A stretch of DNA of 64,000 nucleotides from Moringa oleifera (lineage: Eukaryota > Streptophyta > Magnoliopsida > Brassicales > Moringaceae): positions 930,001 through 994,000 of the forward strand of contig JAJFZO010000695.1 in assembly GCA_021397835.1 (NCBI GenBank). Direction: 5' to 3'. Position numbers and translations under genes: made by a program. Below the pieces are notes generated by a model that was not told where the DNA came from, ran no database searches, and saw only the letters and a list, made by a program, of their open reading frames with translations. Below, piece after piece: positions 48,601 to 60,259 of the stretch (the stretch's first letter is position 1; each line of letters begins with the position of its first letter).

Positions 48601-51032
48601 ACTTCAAAAAGCCATTGGTAAGCAGTGGAAGGAAAGTAAGATAACTAAAACATCTCCACATCAAATAAGAAAGTTATATAAGGATAATATGTAAACACAA
48701 AGTAATGCATAAAATTCTATTTTTTCTTTTTTATCAGAGTGCACAAACATTCTGGGTTGCATAGATACATCCAGTAAGTATAAGAAAGTTTTAGAAATCA
48801 TTCAATTGCTTCTTGGAAATATAGATCATCTCAGTAAGTCCTATGCACTGAATTTTTTCCTTTCCTTTTTTAAGGTAAGAAACCTCTCAGCTGTACAGGT
48901 TTCAGATGCACATCAATCATGTGGATCCTGGGACAAAACGTGCAATATAGAGAAGAGGCCTTGATAGATTCAGTAAAACTGAAGATGATCAACCCTGAAA
49001 TGAAGTAACAAGATAGCAAAGTTTTCCCTCTCATTCTTCTGGAATACCTCAAAACTTCCATAGCATTTTGAATTTAAATTTCTATCACTTGGAAAGTACA
49101 TTCAAACAGGGAATAGTTATTCAACGCATTTGCAGATCTGTAGGTGAGAAGTAAATAGTCTGGAATAAAATCCACCGAGCACAAGCATTATCGCACTTGT
49201 ATATGACATAAGCCAATGTTCTAGGTTATTTATTCTTTCTGTTGTGCTGATCATTTTTTAACAATGAGCAAATAACACTTAATTGATACTAAAGCCTTTT
49301 TTTTTTTTTTCCCTTTTTGATAATTCATAACAAACTAAAGCTGCATATGTGCTCGCTTATGATCATATCACTCAAAATTCTCATAACCAAGAAATATTTT
49401 CACCACTTGCAGCAGCAGGAAGTGAATCGATATAGCATCTTCAATCAGCCAATGCATAAAATAACCATGTACATCAAGTCCAAGAAGAGGAATTTGATGG
49501 GTATGAAATAGAAGAAAACGATTAAAGTACTGTTAAATGATCTGGTTAAACTTCAGCAAAACCATCATAAATGACTGGCACAATTTCCTATTGATGATGA
49601 GAAGAACGCTTACGCTGAACAGTTTCTCTGATGCCCTATTGTAAGGATGCAAGTGCTTCAATGCATCATTCAAGGACTGCAATGACATGAAACATTTTTT
49701 ATTTTTAATAAAGATATATATAAATATCAAAACATTCAACTCTATAGATATATGTAAAATGATAGCATACTAAAATCAATAAAAGAAATGCTGAACTAGT
49801 TTAAAGTACAAACCTCTGTAGCTATTCCAATAGAAAATCCATTTGGAAATAAATTCAATGCAAAGGACACCTCAAGATCTGCAGTAGAGCAACTCATTAC
49901 ACATAAAGTGTTTAGCATGGCCACTAGGATAAAAAAAGAGGCTTGTGATACCTTCTGAGACAGATTGCAGTCCAGATTGGGCCAACATATTCACATCATC
50001 AGCCACCTTATGACCCATCCTAGCAAAATACTACATTATAACAGTTTTGACATGATTCTTTTCAGTTTTTTAATCAATAAGCAAGAAGAATCCAAATGCT
50101 TCAGAGTAGAAAATGCCTTATCATTTACATATATGTGGCTTCATTCATATGGACAATTAAAACTTCATATTCTGACAGTCATTTTATCACCAAAACAAAG
50201 TATAAAACTAGTAAAATGCCCACAAATTTTCCGGTCACATACAACTCTAAATGCCCTAAACTTTAGGGATAAAAACTTCAAATTCAAAAGAAAACGATGA
50301 AAATGGAAATTTATTGAAAATATTAACTTTGCATGAGCTTTTGACATAGGAGACACTTGATTTTGGCCTATCATGACCAATATCTGCACAGCCATATCTA
50401 GTATCAATTAACCAAACTCATGATTCGCTCAACCTTGTAGATTGTCACTATTAATAGTTTGAGAAAGTCTGACAGGAAATTATATACCATATAAGAAGCA
50501 TCATTTCAAATATAAGCTTACTTGACACCAATTGGGATCCCTGTTAAGAGACATCATTCAGATGAAATTAAGACTATCACCAATTAACAGGGCACCCATT
50601 CTTGAAACCAAGTCACAAATGGAATATTTAAAAACGGAGGCGTATATATACTGCATTTATCAGAAAAATAACCAAAAGAAGAACGAATAAACCATTCAAC
50701 TTTCACAATGCAAACACTGGCAACAGATGAAAGCAGCACAATCTCATTTAACATAACATAAAAGCCGTTCTCTACAACAACTAAAACACCACTAAAAAAC
50801 CAAAACCCCAACAGTAGCACTTGCACTAACATACGCACTTGCATAACAAACACGACGTACGCGCACACTTGACAAAGCCCCTAAAACAAAGTAAAATAAG
50901 CCATGGACCTACCCCGTCAACCCTCTCTTGAGAACCAGCAACTAAGCCACTTCCGCTATCCTTGTCCTCAACCGGCACCAGCTTTGGCCTATACCTCGCA
51001 CCTGCTCTTGCGACCTCAAACGAGACACCCAT
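42367..51032 (-). pseudogene. PHL: PHYTOCHROME-DEPENDENT LATE-FLOWERING (SPT20-like) homolog, interrupted by two in-frame stops
   Basis: Minus-strand exons: 50913-51032 (MGVSFEVARAGARYRPK), 50522-50540 and 49952-50019 (both doubtful; their phases do not join), then 49814-49878, 49614-49676, 47537-47617, 46177-46335, 45983-46081, 44378-45552, 44048-44274, 43810-43964, 43505-43543 and 42367-43422. The last ten join perfectly in phase. Family blocks are EVSFALNLFPNGFSIG, ALKHLHPYNRASEKLF, SGWLPGDVFDNMPCK, ENVVKDI, EVESRVVKALQPNLDL and HFADLFAAQFTSLMMCEGYS. In Arabidopsis PHL is a nuclear regulator that promotes flowering and interacts with phytochrome B and CONSTANS. Here TAG at 47561-47563 replaces the expected Tyr of PCKYVNG, and TGA at 45100-45102 follows FTQQQ. 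The C-terminus has Gln-rich stretches but is shorter than the Arabidopsis protein (about 1.1 kb codons against 1.3 kb). Recent pseudogene or base errors. Confidence 0.8.
45569..45631. repeat. (TA)n(CA)n(TA)n compound microsatellite in a PHL-like intron
   Basis: About 15 TA units, then CA/ATAC units, then TA again, directly upstream of the acceptor of the large exon 44378-45552. Likely length-polymorphic. Confidence 0.9.
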
Positions 51033-51216
51033 GTTTATTTCACTTCACTAAGAAATTTCACCAAATACCTTCGGTCCCCTACAACACATGCAAATGCATA
51101 CAGAGGTACACAGAGCGAGGGAGACCGGCTTCTAGAGAGAGAGAGCGCTGCACCTTCCCTCCAAGGAATTCTCTCAAAGTTTTTGAGTACGTCCTGCGAG
51201 GTCTTTGAGAGGTCCT

Positions 51217-51224
51217 CTTTTATA
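51217..51224 (-). promoter_or_regulatory. TATA box of the PHL-like gene
   Basis: TATAAAAG on the minus strand, about 185 bp upstream of the ATG at 51032, followed by a leader with a CT-repeat (plus-strand AGAGAGAGAGAG at 51136-51147). Position and context fit a plant core promoter. Confidence 0.55.
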
Positions 51225-51249
51225 GGTCGGAGCTTTACCATGAAGATTT

Positions 51250-52440
51250 AACACGTGGAGAGGCAATGCGCTCGGGTTTACACATACATATGCCCTTGTT
51301 TGGTTACGGTGACAAATTTATTCCCAAAGCCTTTTCCATTTACTGCTTTTGGGATTCTACCACATCGGTTTGGATCTTGCTAATCCATTTTTCAGTAAAG
51401 TCCAAACCACAGTTTTGCAACTTTTTGTTCATGTAAGGAAAGTGTTGACAGTTAACAAAGGCCTGCTTTCATTCTCATCCAATTATAATGGATTTAATAA
51501 ATTATTGTTTGTTTTGGCAAACGTGCCTTTTATTAATGAAAACCATTGATTTTCCATAGTTTTGTTGAGTTTGACTTTTTTTAACTTAATTTATATATTA
51601 TTTAAATTTACAATTTTCAAAAATTTATAAAATCAATATATTTTTAATTCCAATTCTAATTAATATATTTATATAATTTTAAATTTATTGATTAATTTAT
51701 TTGCACAAATATATTTTTTATTTAGTTTATGAATTTAAAATTTAAATCGATATTAATTTGATAATCAAGATTGAACAGTCTTTTTCTAGTTAAAGGAACA
51801 AACAGTTTTGAATTTAACATAAATAATCTCAATACTATTTTGTTAACTTTTGTTGTCTTGTTTACTAATTCATTTATTTTTTATTTTATTTTTATATTAA
51901 AAATTTGTTATTAATTAATACTATTTGATTTTTTATTTTTTAAAAAATATTTTATTGAAGAATATAACAGAAAAAGAAATTCACTTACATGATTTCAACT
52001 GCATTGAGACCTCTCGTTGAATAATGTAAGTTGCTAAATCTTTTGTCCTACTTATACTAAGAGATGGTTTTCTTATTTTTATTTGAAAATGTACTATAAT
52101 AAAAAATAATCATAAATTTTTTCTTAAAAAAGAAATAAAATTTTATTTGTTTTTGAAAATATTTTATGACACAAAACTAAAACTTATGAATTAATCTAAT
52201 AGTATAAATATTAAACATAAAAATAGATTTAAAATATTATAAATTAAAATTAGAAAAGCTTTATATAGTTATAAATATCAATATTATCCACAAAAAAATG
52301 AATTAATATTATACCAATCTCATTGTTTAGTTCAGTAAAATTAACATTTCAAATAATAAATTAAATAGTTTCAAAATTTGTTGCTTTACTTTAAAAAAAC
52401 AAACATAAATTATTATGCTAAGTTATCAAGAATTACTTTA
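51250..52440. other. AT-rich intergenic region upstream of the PHL-like gene
   Basis: Beyond the promoter the sequence is strongly AT-rich with no coding signal that I trust. A short ORF at 51349-51549 has no recognisable similarity. Possible old repeats, not identified. Confidence 0.5.
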
Positions 52441-52499
52441 ATGTATAATGTGATGTTATAAATGGAGATGCAAGAGATTTATCATCATACTTGGAGGAT

Positions 52500-53395
52500 A
52501 GAGATGAATTGGGCAATTCTCATTCGAGTTGAGGGAGATAACATGACTAGTTAGTCAATCACTTGTGAAAAGATCGAAATGTTTCAAACAATGCTTGAAT
52601 TGCTCTCTAGAGTGAATATAATCCATTTGAAAAATCTAAAGTTTCGAGCATTGGAGTTGGAGTCCACATCCATTACATTGCTTGAAAGATTACAAATAAT
52701 TGAGCTAGTGTGGAAATTGGAGAGATTGCAACAATAGTTTTTCTTTCTTTCTTTTTTTTTAATTTATCTCATTTTATTTAGTTAACTTTGTAGTATGGAC
52801 TTTTATTTAATAAGGGTGTATAATTGAGCCCATGTGGGCTTTTATTTGATCACAAAGAATAATCCAACCTATGTGTTTATTTTCTAAGTTATAATTTAGC
52901 ATTTACAACTTATTTAGTTGCAATCATCTTTTACATGCAATCTTGACCTTTTTTTTTTTTTGTGGTTACTAGTTATTTATTAGGATAACACCTTTTTTAA
53001 AGGATGAAAGGACCTTTAATTGGATAGTTTAGAATAATATTTTTTAGAAAAGGTGACTTGCACCTTTTACTCTAGTTTTCATTTAATTAATTTATCCTTT
53101 AGTGTTGGTTTACAATAGGTATTTATCACTCTTCCTTCTTTTATCTTAGAGTGTGCCAATGAAGCAAACATTTTACTTGTAACGAATTTTCTTATCAAAT
53201 AAAAGGTTGCTAGTTTTTTTTTTGTTACCTAAAATATTTCTAATTCCAATTACGACTGTATCTTTATTGCTTGGGGACATTATATTTATACCAAAATATA
53301 ATATTGTGTCTGCTTGTAATAGTGTGTGAAACACACAAAGGAGTGCTAAAGAGGAACACAAAAGTTGAGTGACTTCTTGCCCTAATCCAATTAAA
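52500..53395 (+). repeat. Gypsy 5' LTR
   Basis: Runs from about the CTCTCTAGAGTGAATATAAT region through AGCCCATGTGGGCTTTTATT to ACACAAAAGTTGAGTGAC. The first half matches 60260-60560; the second half has no partner in the window, which suggests that the 3' LTR is truncated or diverged. Confidence 0.6.
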
Positions 53396-53418
53396 TCTAA
53401 ATCATGATAAAGCAAGAT

Positions 53419-53528
53419 TATAGGTGAGCATAATTCGGTTAAAACCGAAAAAACTAATAAACAGAATTGATTTTTTCAGTTTTAACCAAATTGATTTCAA
53501 TTTTAATCAAATCATGGTAAAGGAAGAT
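53419..53528. repeat. Extra hAT-like end and 110-bp duplication beside the hAT element
   Basis: AAATCATGATAAAGCAAGAT followed by TAGGTGAGC (53397-53428) is nearly repeated 110 bp further on as AAATCATGGTAAAGGAAGAT followed by TAGGGGTGAGC (53507-53538). The block between begins like a hAT terminus and is rich in GGTTTTAACC-like text. It looks like a second hAT end or a footprint of repeated insertion at one site. Confidence 0.6.
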
Positions 53529-53819
53529 TAGGGGTGAGCAAATATTATTTTGCTTATTAAAGAAGTGTTTGATATTATTTTTTAGCATATTTATTGAATA
53601 GATTAAAAAATATTTACTTTTAAAAATACTTATCTTTTCAAATATATAATATAACTTTTTAAAATCAATTATATTTTTTAGCTTTATAGGAAATTATGTT
53701 GTTATTTATGAAATATCTAAAAGGAATTGAAGTAAAGCTGCATAGGAGATTGCTAACTACTTTTTGTTGTTGTTTATTTCAAAAGTTAAAAAATATCAAC
53801 TAAGAGTGATGATATAGAT

Positions 53820-55850
53820 CCTATGCATAATGCCATACAACCAGATTCAATCCATCCATCATCTGTAAGTTTTAAATTAAAGAAAAAAACTTTTAGATCA
53901 AGATCAGAGTTTGGGAATACTTCACCAAATTTTTTAATGAACAATGTGGGTATAAAGCTAGATGTAATTATTACGATAAGGAGTTTTTTGCTAATCTTAA
54001 AAGAAATAGAATAACTGCATTGAAAGCTCATGGGGGTACTAGCAAAAAGAGAATAAATGTTAGTGTTAATTCTAGTCAAGCTAAATTGATTTTTGAATCT
54101 AGAGGAGATAGATCTTTAGGTAGTTGAAAGTTTAATCAAGATGCCATTAGGAAATGTATAGTTGAGATGATCATTATGGATGAATTACCTTTCAAATTTG
54201 TGGATGGTAAATATTTTCGGCATTACATATCACTTGCATGTCCGAAGTTTCGTATGCCATCATGATGGACTGTAGTTAGATATTGTTATTAGCTTTATAA
54301 TGATAAAAATATCAAAGTAAAATAATTATTGAAATCATCTAGTATAAGAATATCTCTTACCATAGACACATGTATTTTAATACAAAGAATTATTTATTTA
54401 TGTCTTATGGCTCATTTTATTGATAAAGACTAAAAATTGAACAAAAAAATATTAAACTTTTGTCTTATTTCTAGTCATAGAGGTGATGCCATAAAAAAAA
54501 AAATCATTGAGAACTGTTTGCATAATTGGGAGATTAATCAAGTTTTTACTGTCATAGTTGATAATTCTAGTTTTAACCATGTTGCAATTTGATACTTGAA
54601 AAAAAGATAAAATAATATAGAAACTTGCATTCAACAAGAAAAATATCTTCATTTAAGATACATTGCATATATTCTTAATCTCATTATTACTGATAAATTA
54701 AAAGAAATGAACTAGTAAATTGCACGTGTTAAAGAGACTGTTAAATTTGTGAAATAATCATCTGCAAGATTTGCCAAATTTAAAGAATATGTTTTGTTGA
54801 TAAAAATTGAACGTAAAATGTTATTTTATTTGGATGTCAACACTGGGTAGAACTCCACTTATTTGATATTAGATGCAACTCAAAAGTTTGATAAGTCTTT
54901 TAAGTTATTTGATAATGTTGATCCTCATCATAAATATGAATTGATAATAAAAGATGGGTTTCCTTAAAAAAAAAAAAAGGATTAAGAAACTGTTAGAAAG
55001 TTTTATCTTTTCTTACAATAATCTTATAAACTCGCAATCAAAATTTTATGTTCTTTATATATCACCTCCAATAGTTTTTTTTTTTTTTGGGATGATATTT
55101 GTAATGTTTGTGATACTTTACGTAATTGGCAAACACATCTTGAGATGAGTTAAATATAATGACAAAAAAATAAATAAATAAAAGATAATTTTGATAAGTA
55201 TTGAGAAAATGTGGAGAAAGTGAATATGTTGCTTTATGTTGCTTCTATTCTTGATGCTTCAAAAAAGTTTAATTTCATCAATTTTTGCTTTTTAAAAATG
55301 TATAATACGAAACAAGCTTCAATGATGACTAATAATATAAAAAAACAGTTAAAAAATTATTTGATAAGTATAAGAAAAGTTTGCAACTTCAACATAAGTA
55401 AATTAGTGAAAGTAGTCAAGTGAGCCAAATTGTAGAGGAAAATAAATTAGGATTAGAAAAGGGAGACGAATTATTTTGTCTAAATTTAAGAGATATAAGA
55501 AAGAGACTGAAAAAGAAGAAAACAAATCAGAATTGGATAGATTTTTAAATGAAAATGATGCAAAAAATAATGATAACTTTGATATTCTTAATTGGTAAAA
55601 CTTAATAGACATAAATTTCCTATTCTTTCTCATATGGTTCGTCACGTATTGGTAACTCCCATATCCATGGTTATTTCTGAATCTACTTTTAGCACCAACA
55701 AACATGTGCTTGATACATATAGGAGTTTATTGATTCTTAAGCTTGTACAAGCCCTTATTTGTTCTCAAGATTAGTTACATGGATCTCCGTATCTCGACGC
55801 CATTGAGAGGGATTTAATAGAGCTCAAAAAATTTGATATGAGTAATTAAT
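53820..55850 (+). pseudogene. hAT transposase remnant (BED / RNase H-like / dimerisation)
   Basis: Plus strand in order, with stops between: IIMDELPFKFVDGKYFRHYI (54170), LMAHFIDKD and ISSHRGDAIKKK (54400-54495), QVFTVIVDNSSFNHVAI (54540), YLHLRYIAYILNLII, LDVNTG.NSTYLILDATQKF (54830), then KLNRHKFPILSHMVRHVLVT, PISMVISESTFSTNKHVLDT and LVQALICSQD (55592-55774). The last is the hAT C-terminal dimerisation domain. TVIVDNSS contains one catalytic Asp and the block ESTFST matches the conserved ESAFST. Decayed; inactive. Confidence 0.85.
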
Positions 55851-56549
55851 TAATTAATTTGATTATTTTATTTTTTCAATTATTTTTTTATTAAATAAGC
55901 TTGATAACACTTTTCTTAATAACAAATTTGATTATATGTTTATAGATTTGTCAAAAATTACATTAGATGCTATAATTTATTAGTGTAGAAGTATATTGAT
56001 ATTTTAAGATAATTTATTTTATTATTATTAATTTTGTATCTTATGTAATTGAGATTTTGGTGATGGGTTAATCTTTATTTTTTGATTTTTTTTTTGTTCT
56101 TTGTTAATTGATTACCATAAAAAAAATATATAGTAGTTATTAAGATGTTATATGAGAAGCTTAGATATCATTTTAATATAATTTTATTATTTAATATTTT
56201 TGTGGTACTATATCAACTGATTTGAAAAGAGCTTTATATGGGTAAGTTACTAAGTTTTTATCATTGATAAATCAAATGTCATTTAAATTAAAAAAATGCA
56301 TTTCCTATCTAAAATAACGAAATAGAAATTCGAAATTATATATATCGCTATATTCTATTAATGGTTATGTTCTATTCTATAATATTCAATATTCAATATT
56401 TATTTGAAATTCTATTCTATATTCTTTATTCTTTCTATATTAATTATGATATATATTCTATTAATTATGAATAGCTAAGAATGAATAGTTAATAGATAAG
56501 ATCTAGTAGTTTACTGAATTCCCTTGCATGTACAATTTCGGTTATTTGA

Positions 56550-56567
56550 GCCCGCTTAGCTCAGAGG
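56550..56567 (+). pseudogene. trnT-UGU: 5' fragment of plastid trnT-UGU
   Basis: GCCCGCTTAGCTCAGAGG is the first 18 bases of chloroplast tRNA-Thr(UGU), preceded by its normal upstream text (CCCTTGCATGTACAATTT). The rest of the tRNA, anticodon included, is replaced by ndhB, so it cannot be a working tRNA. Confidence 0.85.
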
Positions 56568-56734
56568 ATGGAGAGAAGAACCTATGATTAGCTTTTCAGG
56601 AAATTTCCAAACGAACAATTTCAACGAAATCTTTCAATTTCTTATTTTACTATGTTCAACTCTCTGTGTTCCTCTATCCGTAGAGTACATTGAATGTACA
56701 GAAATGGCTATAACAGAGTTTCTGTTATTCGTAT
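56567..56734 (+). pseudogene. ndhB: Plastid ndhB fragment
   Basis: Plus-strand translation from about 56569 gives [40 protein letters not shown] and [15 protein letters not shown], the N-terminal third of NADH dehydrogenase-like subunit 2 of the chloroplast. No stop occurs within the piece. It ends abruptly at the ycf1 junction. Confidence 0.92.
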
Positions 56735-57490
56735 AGAAAATCCAAACGTGTAGTGATTTTTACGGATAACCAGATGAATAAGGATATTTATACTAATACA
56801 AACGATACTAATAATTCTGATCAAAAAGACGAAGTAGCTTTGATACGTTATTCGCAACAACCGGATTTTCGTCGAGACATAATCAAAGGCTCTATGCGTG
56901 CCCAAAGACGTAAAACAGTTATTCGGGAACTGTTTCAAGCAAATGTGCATTCCCCACTTTTTTTGGACAGAATAGACAACCCTCCTTTTTTTTCATTTGA
57001 TATCTCCGGACTGATGAAACTGATTTTCAGAAATTGGATATGGAAAAACAAAGAAAAAAAAATTTCTGATTATACAGAAGAGAAGACAAAAAAAATTGAA
57101 AAAAAAGAGAAGGACAAAAGAGAAAAATACAAAAAAGAGGAAAAAACACGGATAGAAATTTCAGAAACCTGGGATAGCCTTTTATTTGCTCAAGTTATAC
57201 GAGGTTCCTTCTTAGTAACCCAATCGATTCTTAGAAAATATATTATATTACCTTCATTGATAATAGTTAAAAATATTCTCCGTATGCTATTATTTCAACT
57301 TTCCCGAGTGGTCTGAGGATTTAAAGGATTGGACTCGAGAAATGCATATTAAATGCACCTATAATGGCGTTCAATTATCAGAAACAGAATTTCCAAAAAA
57401 TTGGTTAACGGACGGTATTTAGATAAAGATCCTATTCCCTTTTTGCCTTAAACCTTGGCACCGATCTAAATTACGATTCCCTCAAACTTA
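56735..57490 (+). pseudogene. ycf1: Plastid ycf1 (TIC214) fragment
   Basis: From [12 protein letters not shown] (about 56738) the plus strand encodes ycf1 text: [60 protein letters not shown] and a lysine/glutamate-rich tract. One extra base near 57297 shifts the frame (FQFPEW becomes FQLSRV). [20 protein letters not shown] continues in another frame and a TAG at about 57418 replaces Gln. In the plastid, Ycf1 is a large inner-envelope translocon protein; here it is a dead partial copy. Confidence 0.92.
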
Positions 57491-58103
57491 TTTTTTTTAC
57501 TTTTTAACACTTTATCTTTTTTGCTTTTCCAGCCTTTTAATTGGCTGAATTTTCTTTTTCTTTTTTAGGAATCAAAGGTAAAATAGAAAAAATAAGGATT
57601 GGAACTTCAATGAGGTATTCCCATTGATGTTGTTGAATGTTAATATATCATGTACCATATGTATTTTGATATAAAATAATTTTTTTCATAATTAAAAGTT
57701 TTTATATTTTATAAATTGTTATTGATGTATGAAAAAATTTGATTCATATTAAAAATATTGATTTTGATATAAGTTTATATAGAGATGTTATTAGAGTAAA
57801 GTTCAATTGTATATTTCATCAACATAAGTAGGTTGCAAATAATATATCATATATATTTGATTTGTAAATTATTGTTCAAGATTCAAAGTAAGTTGAAATT
57901 TGAAAATATAAATTTTAAATATAAATAAATCTTTAGTTTGTTCAGATTACATAAATTAAAAAAATTCAATTCGATTAAATCAGTTACCTTCCATATTCAG
58001 TCAATTTTTGGTTAATTTTTTAAAAAATTTGATTAATTTGGCTTTTAAAATTTTTAAATAAAATTGATCGAATTAACCAAATGCTCACCCTTAAGGAAGA
58101 TGT

Positions 58104-58830
58104 TCCAAGAAGATTTGCATCAGATTAAGCTCTAATCGTAGAGCTTCAACAAAGAAAAGAAGAGATGATAGAACAATTTATTTGACTTAAGTATTTGAAA
58201 AAGTAGTTGCGACACTACTATAATAGACTGATTAGGCACCAAAACGATATTTTCATGATGATGTGGGAGATGAAGATGATCTCAAAGTAAACAATATTAA
58301 AGTATAACTACTTTGGGAAATAGGGCAATAATAGAATTTGATAAGCAACATTAGAAAAAAAAAAAGATTTCACCATTTAAAGAGACTAACTCACCTAAAG
58401 AATTAGTAGAATGGATTTGGTAAGCAGAAAAGATACTCGAGTTTCAATAGTATATTAAAGCAAGAAAATACAAACTTATTAATCTTAAATTCATTGTAAT
58501 TTATAATGATTAAACTTAAAACCATAAAGAAGAAGAGGTGGACAAAGGAAGATCAGTGATTAAAGAGTTATTAAAAGAATAATGGAAAGACGTAGTCATG
58601 TATTTCGAGAATTATATTTTAAATTACAGCAAAACTTTAAAAAAAATGATGTTCGTTGAAGATTATATTAGAGAATTGGAATTGTTGATGATGAGATATG
58701 AATTACAAGAATTTGAAAAGCAAACTTATGCAGGGTTATTAGAAGATTGAATAGAGAAATACTAGTATAGTGAGTTGTAACTTTTTGTATTTTTAGAGCA
58801 TGTGATTGAACTTACTGTTGAGGTGTAAAG
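58104..58830 (+). pseudogene. Gypsy gag remnant
   Basis: ATGTTCCAAGAAGATTTGCA at 58102 gives MFQEDLHQIKL, a gag start. Near 58390-58460 there is ELVEWIW.AEKILEF (retrotrans_gag DPEEYLDWLDQVE-like). Near 58650-58740, FVEDYIRELELLMMRYELQE is the end of the gag core. Stops interrupt it. Confidence 0.7.
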
Positions 58831-58837
58831 GTACCTT

Positions 58838-59690
58838 GTGCGTGGCATAAACAAACAAATTATATTACTGCAAGTTGTTAATAAGTCAACCAACTCAATT
58901 TTTACATTATGTTTTATTTCAAATTTGAGAGCAGAATGGATTGAAAAAGAAGACCCTAATAAACAACTAATACGTTTAACTAAAAGAAATAAAAGATTAG
59001 TTCATCCAAAACCTTTAAAAAGACATGAAATATCAAATACTTTAAATGTGTTAACCACAGATATTGCTCGTAGGTGCCTAAACAAGATGTTATTATGACT
59101 ATCTTGTAGTCACAAGGGAAGAAAAAAAGTAAACATAAAACGATATTAGAGGCGAAGGAAAATGAATGTTTGGGAAAAAAATGTACAATATGCTGATAAT
59201 TGGGAATTATAACTAAAGATAAATGATGAACAATGTGAGAACATCTTTCATAGAACGTGTATAACTAATCGAAGGGCATGTAAAATAGTTGTAGATGGAG
59301 AGAGTTACACCAAAGTTGCTTCCACCACTTTTGTGGAAAAGTTAAACTTAATAATGATAAAACACCTCCACTCTTATAAAGTATAATGGTTGAATGGCAA
59401 TGGAGAAGTAAGAGTTGCAAAGCAAATTTATGTGCCATTTATAATAAAGAAGTGAAGTGTGAAATGATTCCAATAAATGTAACCATTTGTTGTTTGGAAG
59501 ACTGTGACAATATGACAGAAGAATTATATATGTCCAAAAATCTCTATTCTTTCAATAAAGATGGGACAAGCATAGTCTTGACACATTTATATCAAAAGCA
59601 AGTGCTAAAAGATCATGTTTTGGTTGAGAAAAAAAAAACATATTCATGACCATATAAAATGATCAATGGATATGACCTCATTATATCACT
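58838..59690 (+). pseudogene. Gypsy zinc-knuckle/protease remnant
   Basis: After a spacer, IFHRTCITNRRACKIVVDGE and SYTKVASTTFVEKLNLIMIK (about 59240-59355) match the gypsy retropepsin, with DGESYTKVAS in place of DGGSCTNVAS (the catalytic D.G box is kept as DGE). WLNGNGEVRVAKQIYVPFII follows in another frame. The short ORFs at 58838-59098 and 59386-59649 belong to this decayed region. Confidence 0.75.
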
Positions 59691-59739
59691 TGATTTGAAA
59701 TCATTTTTGGACTAACAAGTAAGTATGTTTTGAGGAGAA

Positions 59740-60130
59740 AAAAAATGGTTGAAATGGTTAAAGGATTGCATAAAAATGTGAAACAACAAATAAATAAGTG
59801 GAATGTAGCCTATGAGAAAGCGACAATTCAATTTGCTCAAGTGATCTCATGTGGATCTATCTTTGATAAGAAATATTTCTAACCAAACGAAAGTCTCAGG
59901 TTATTCCTTGAGTAACTCATCATTTCAAATATAGCAGAAGACATGAATGGTAATGCCTGCAAGATTAATTTCTTATCTATCTTTAACAAGAAAGATTTCT
60001 AAGTAAAAGAAAGTCTAAGTTTATTCATTGTGCAAATCATGATTTCAAATGTAATAGAAAACATGAATGACAACACCTGCAAGATTAATTTTTTAGTGAA
60101 GTATAATATATCAACTGCATTTAATGTGAG
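59740..60130 (+). pseudogene. Gypsy integrase C-terminal tail with 120-bp tandem duplication
   Basis: MVEMVKGLHKNVKQQINKWN and VAYEKATIQFAQVISCGSIF match the tail after the integrase core (LHK.V...I...N..YK). NISTAFNVRDLS near 60105 matches the STFNVEDL ending. Between them a segment CTATCTTTGATAAGAAATAT...AAGATTAATTTCTTA is present twice (59857-59976 and 59977-60096, period 120 bp). Confidence 0.7.
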
Positions 60131-60259
60131 GGATCTATCACAATAATTAAAGGATAGAGAAGAAAGTAAATCTCATGCAACCTTTACGGACTACTTAAGA
60201 TTATATATTTCCTACTTCTGAGGCAATCATTTGTTAAAACCAAAAAGTTTCAAATAGCA

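Larger units (their letters stand above)
56310..57490 (+). other. Nuclear plastid DNA insertion (NUPT) made of three plastid segments
   Basis: Three chloroplast pieces that are not neighbours in normal plastid genomes are joined head to tail: the rps4-trnT spacer with the 5' end of trnT-UGU (large single-copy), an ndhB piece (inverted repeat), and a ycf1 piece (small single-copy). Junctions are at about 56567 and 56730-56735, each with a few bases shared by both partners. Sequence up to about 57600 may also be plastid but I cannot assign it. The insertion lies inside the hAT element. Confidence 0.88.
53529..58093 (+). mobile_element. hAT-family DNA transposon
   Basis: Terminal inverted repeats TAGGGGTGAGCAAAT at the left and ATGCTCACCCTTA at the right, with a perfect 8-bp target duplication AGGAAGAT (53521-53528 and 58094-58101). 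This size of duplication is diagnostic for hAT. The element carries a plus-strand transposase pseudogene and a later insertion of chloroplast DNA. It is 4.57 kb in total, about 3.3 kb without the plastid segment, the usual size for a plant hAT. Confidence 0.92.

Noticed and set aside
56550..56567. A tRNA gene
   Set aside because: Only the first 18 bases of trnT-UGU are present; the anticodon and acceptor arms are missing.
56753..57316. 187-codon ORF as a functional nuclear gene
   Set aside because: It is an internal piece of plastid ycf1 with a frameshift at its end, joined to ndhB and trnT fragments; a NUPT, not a gene.
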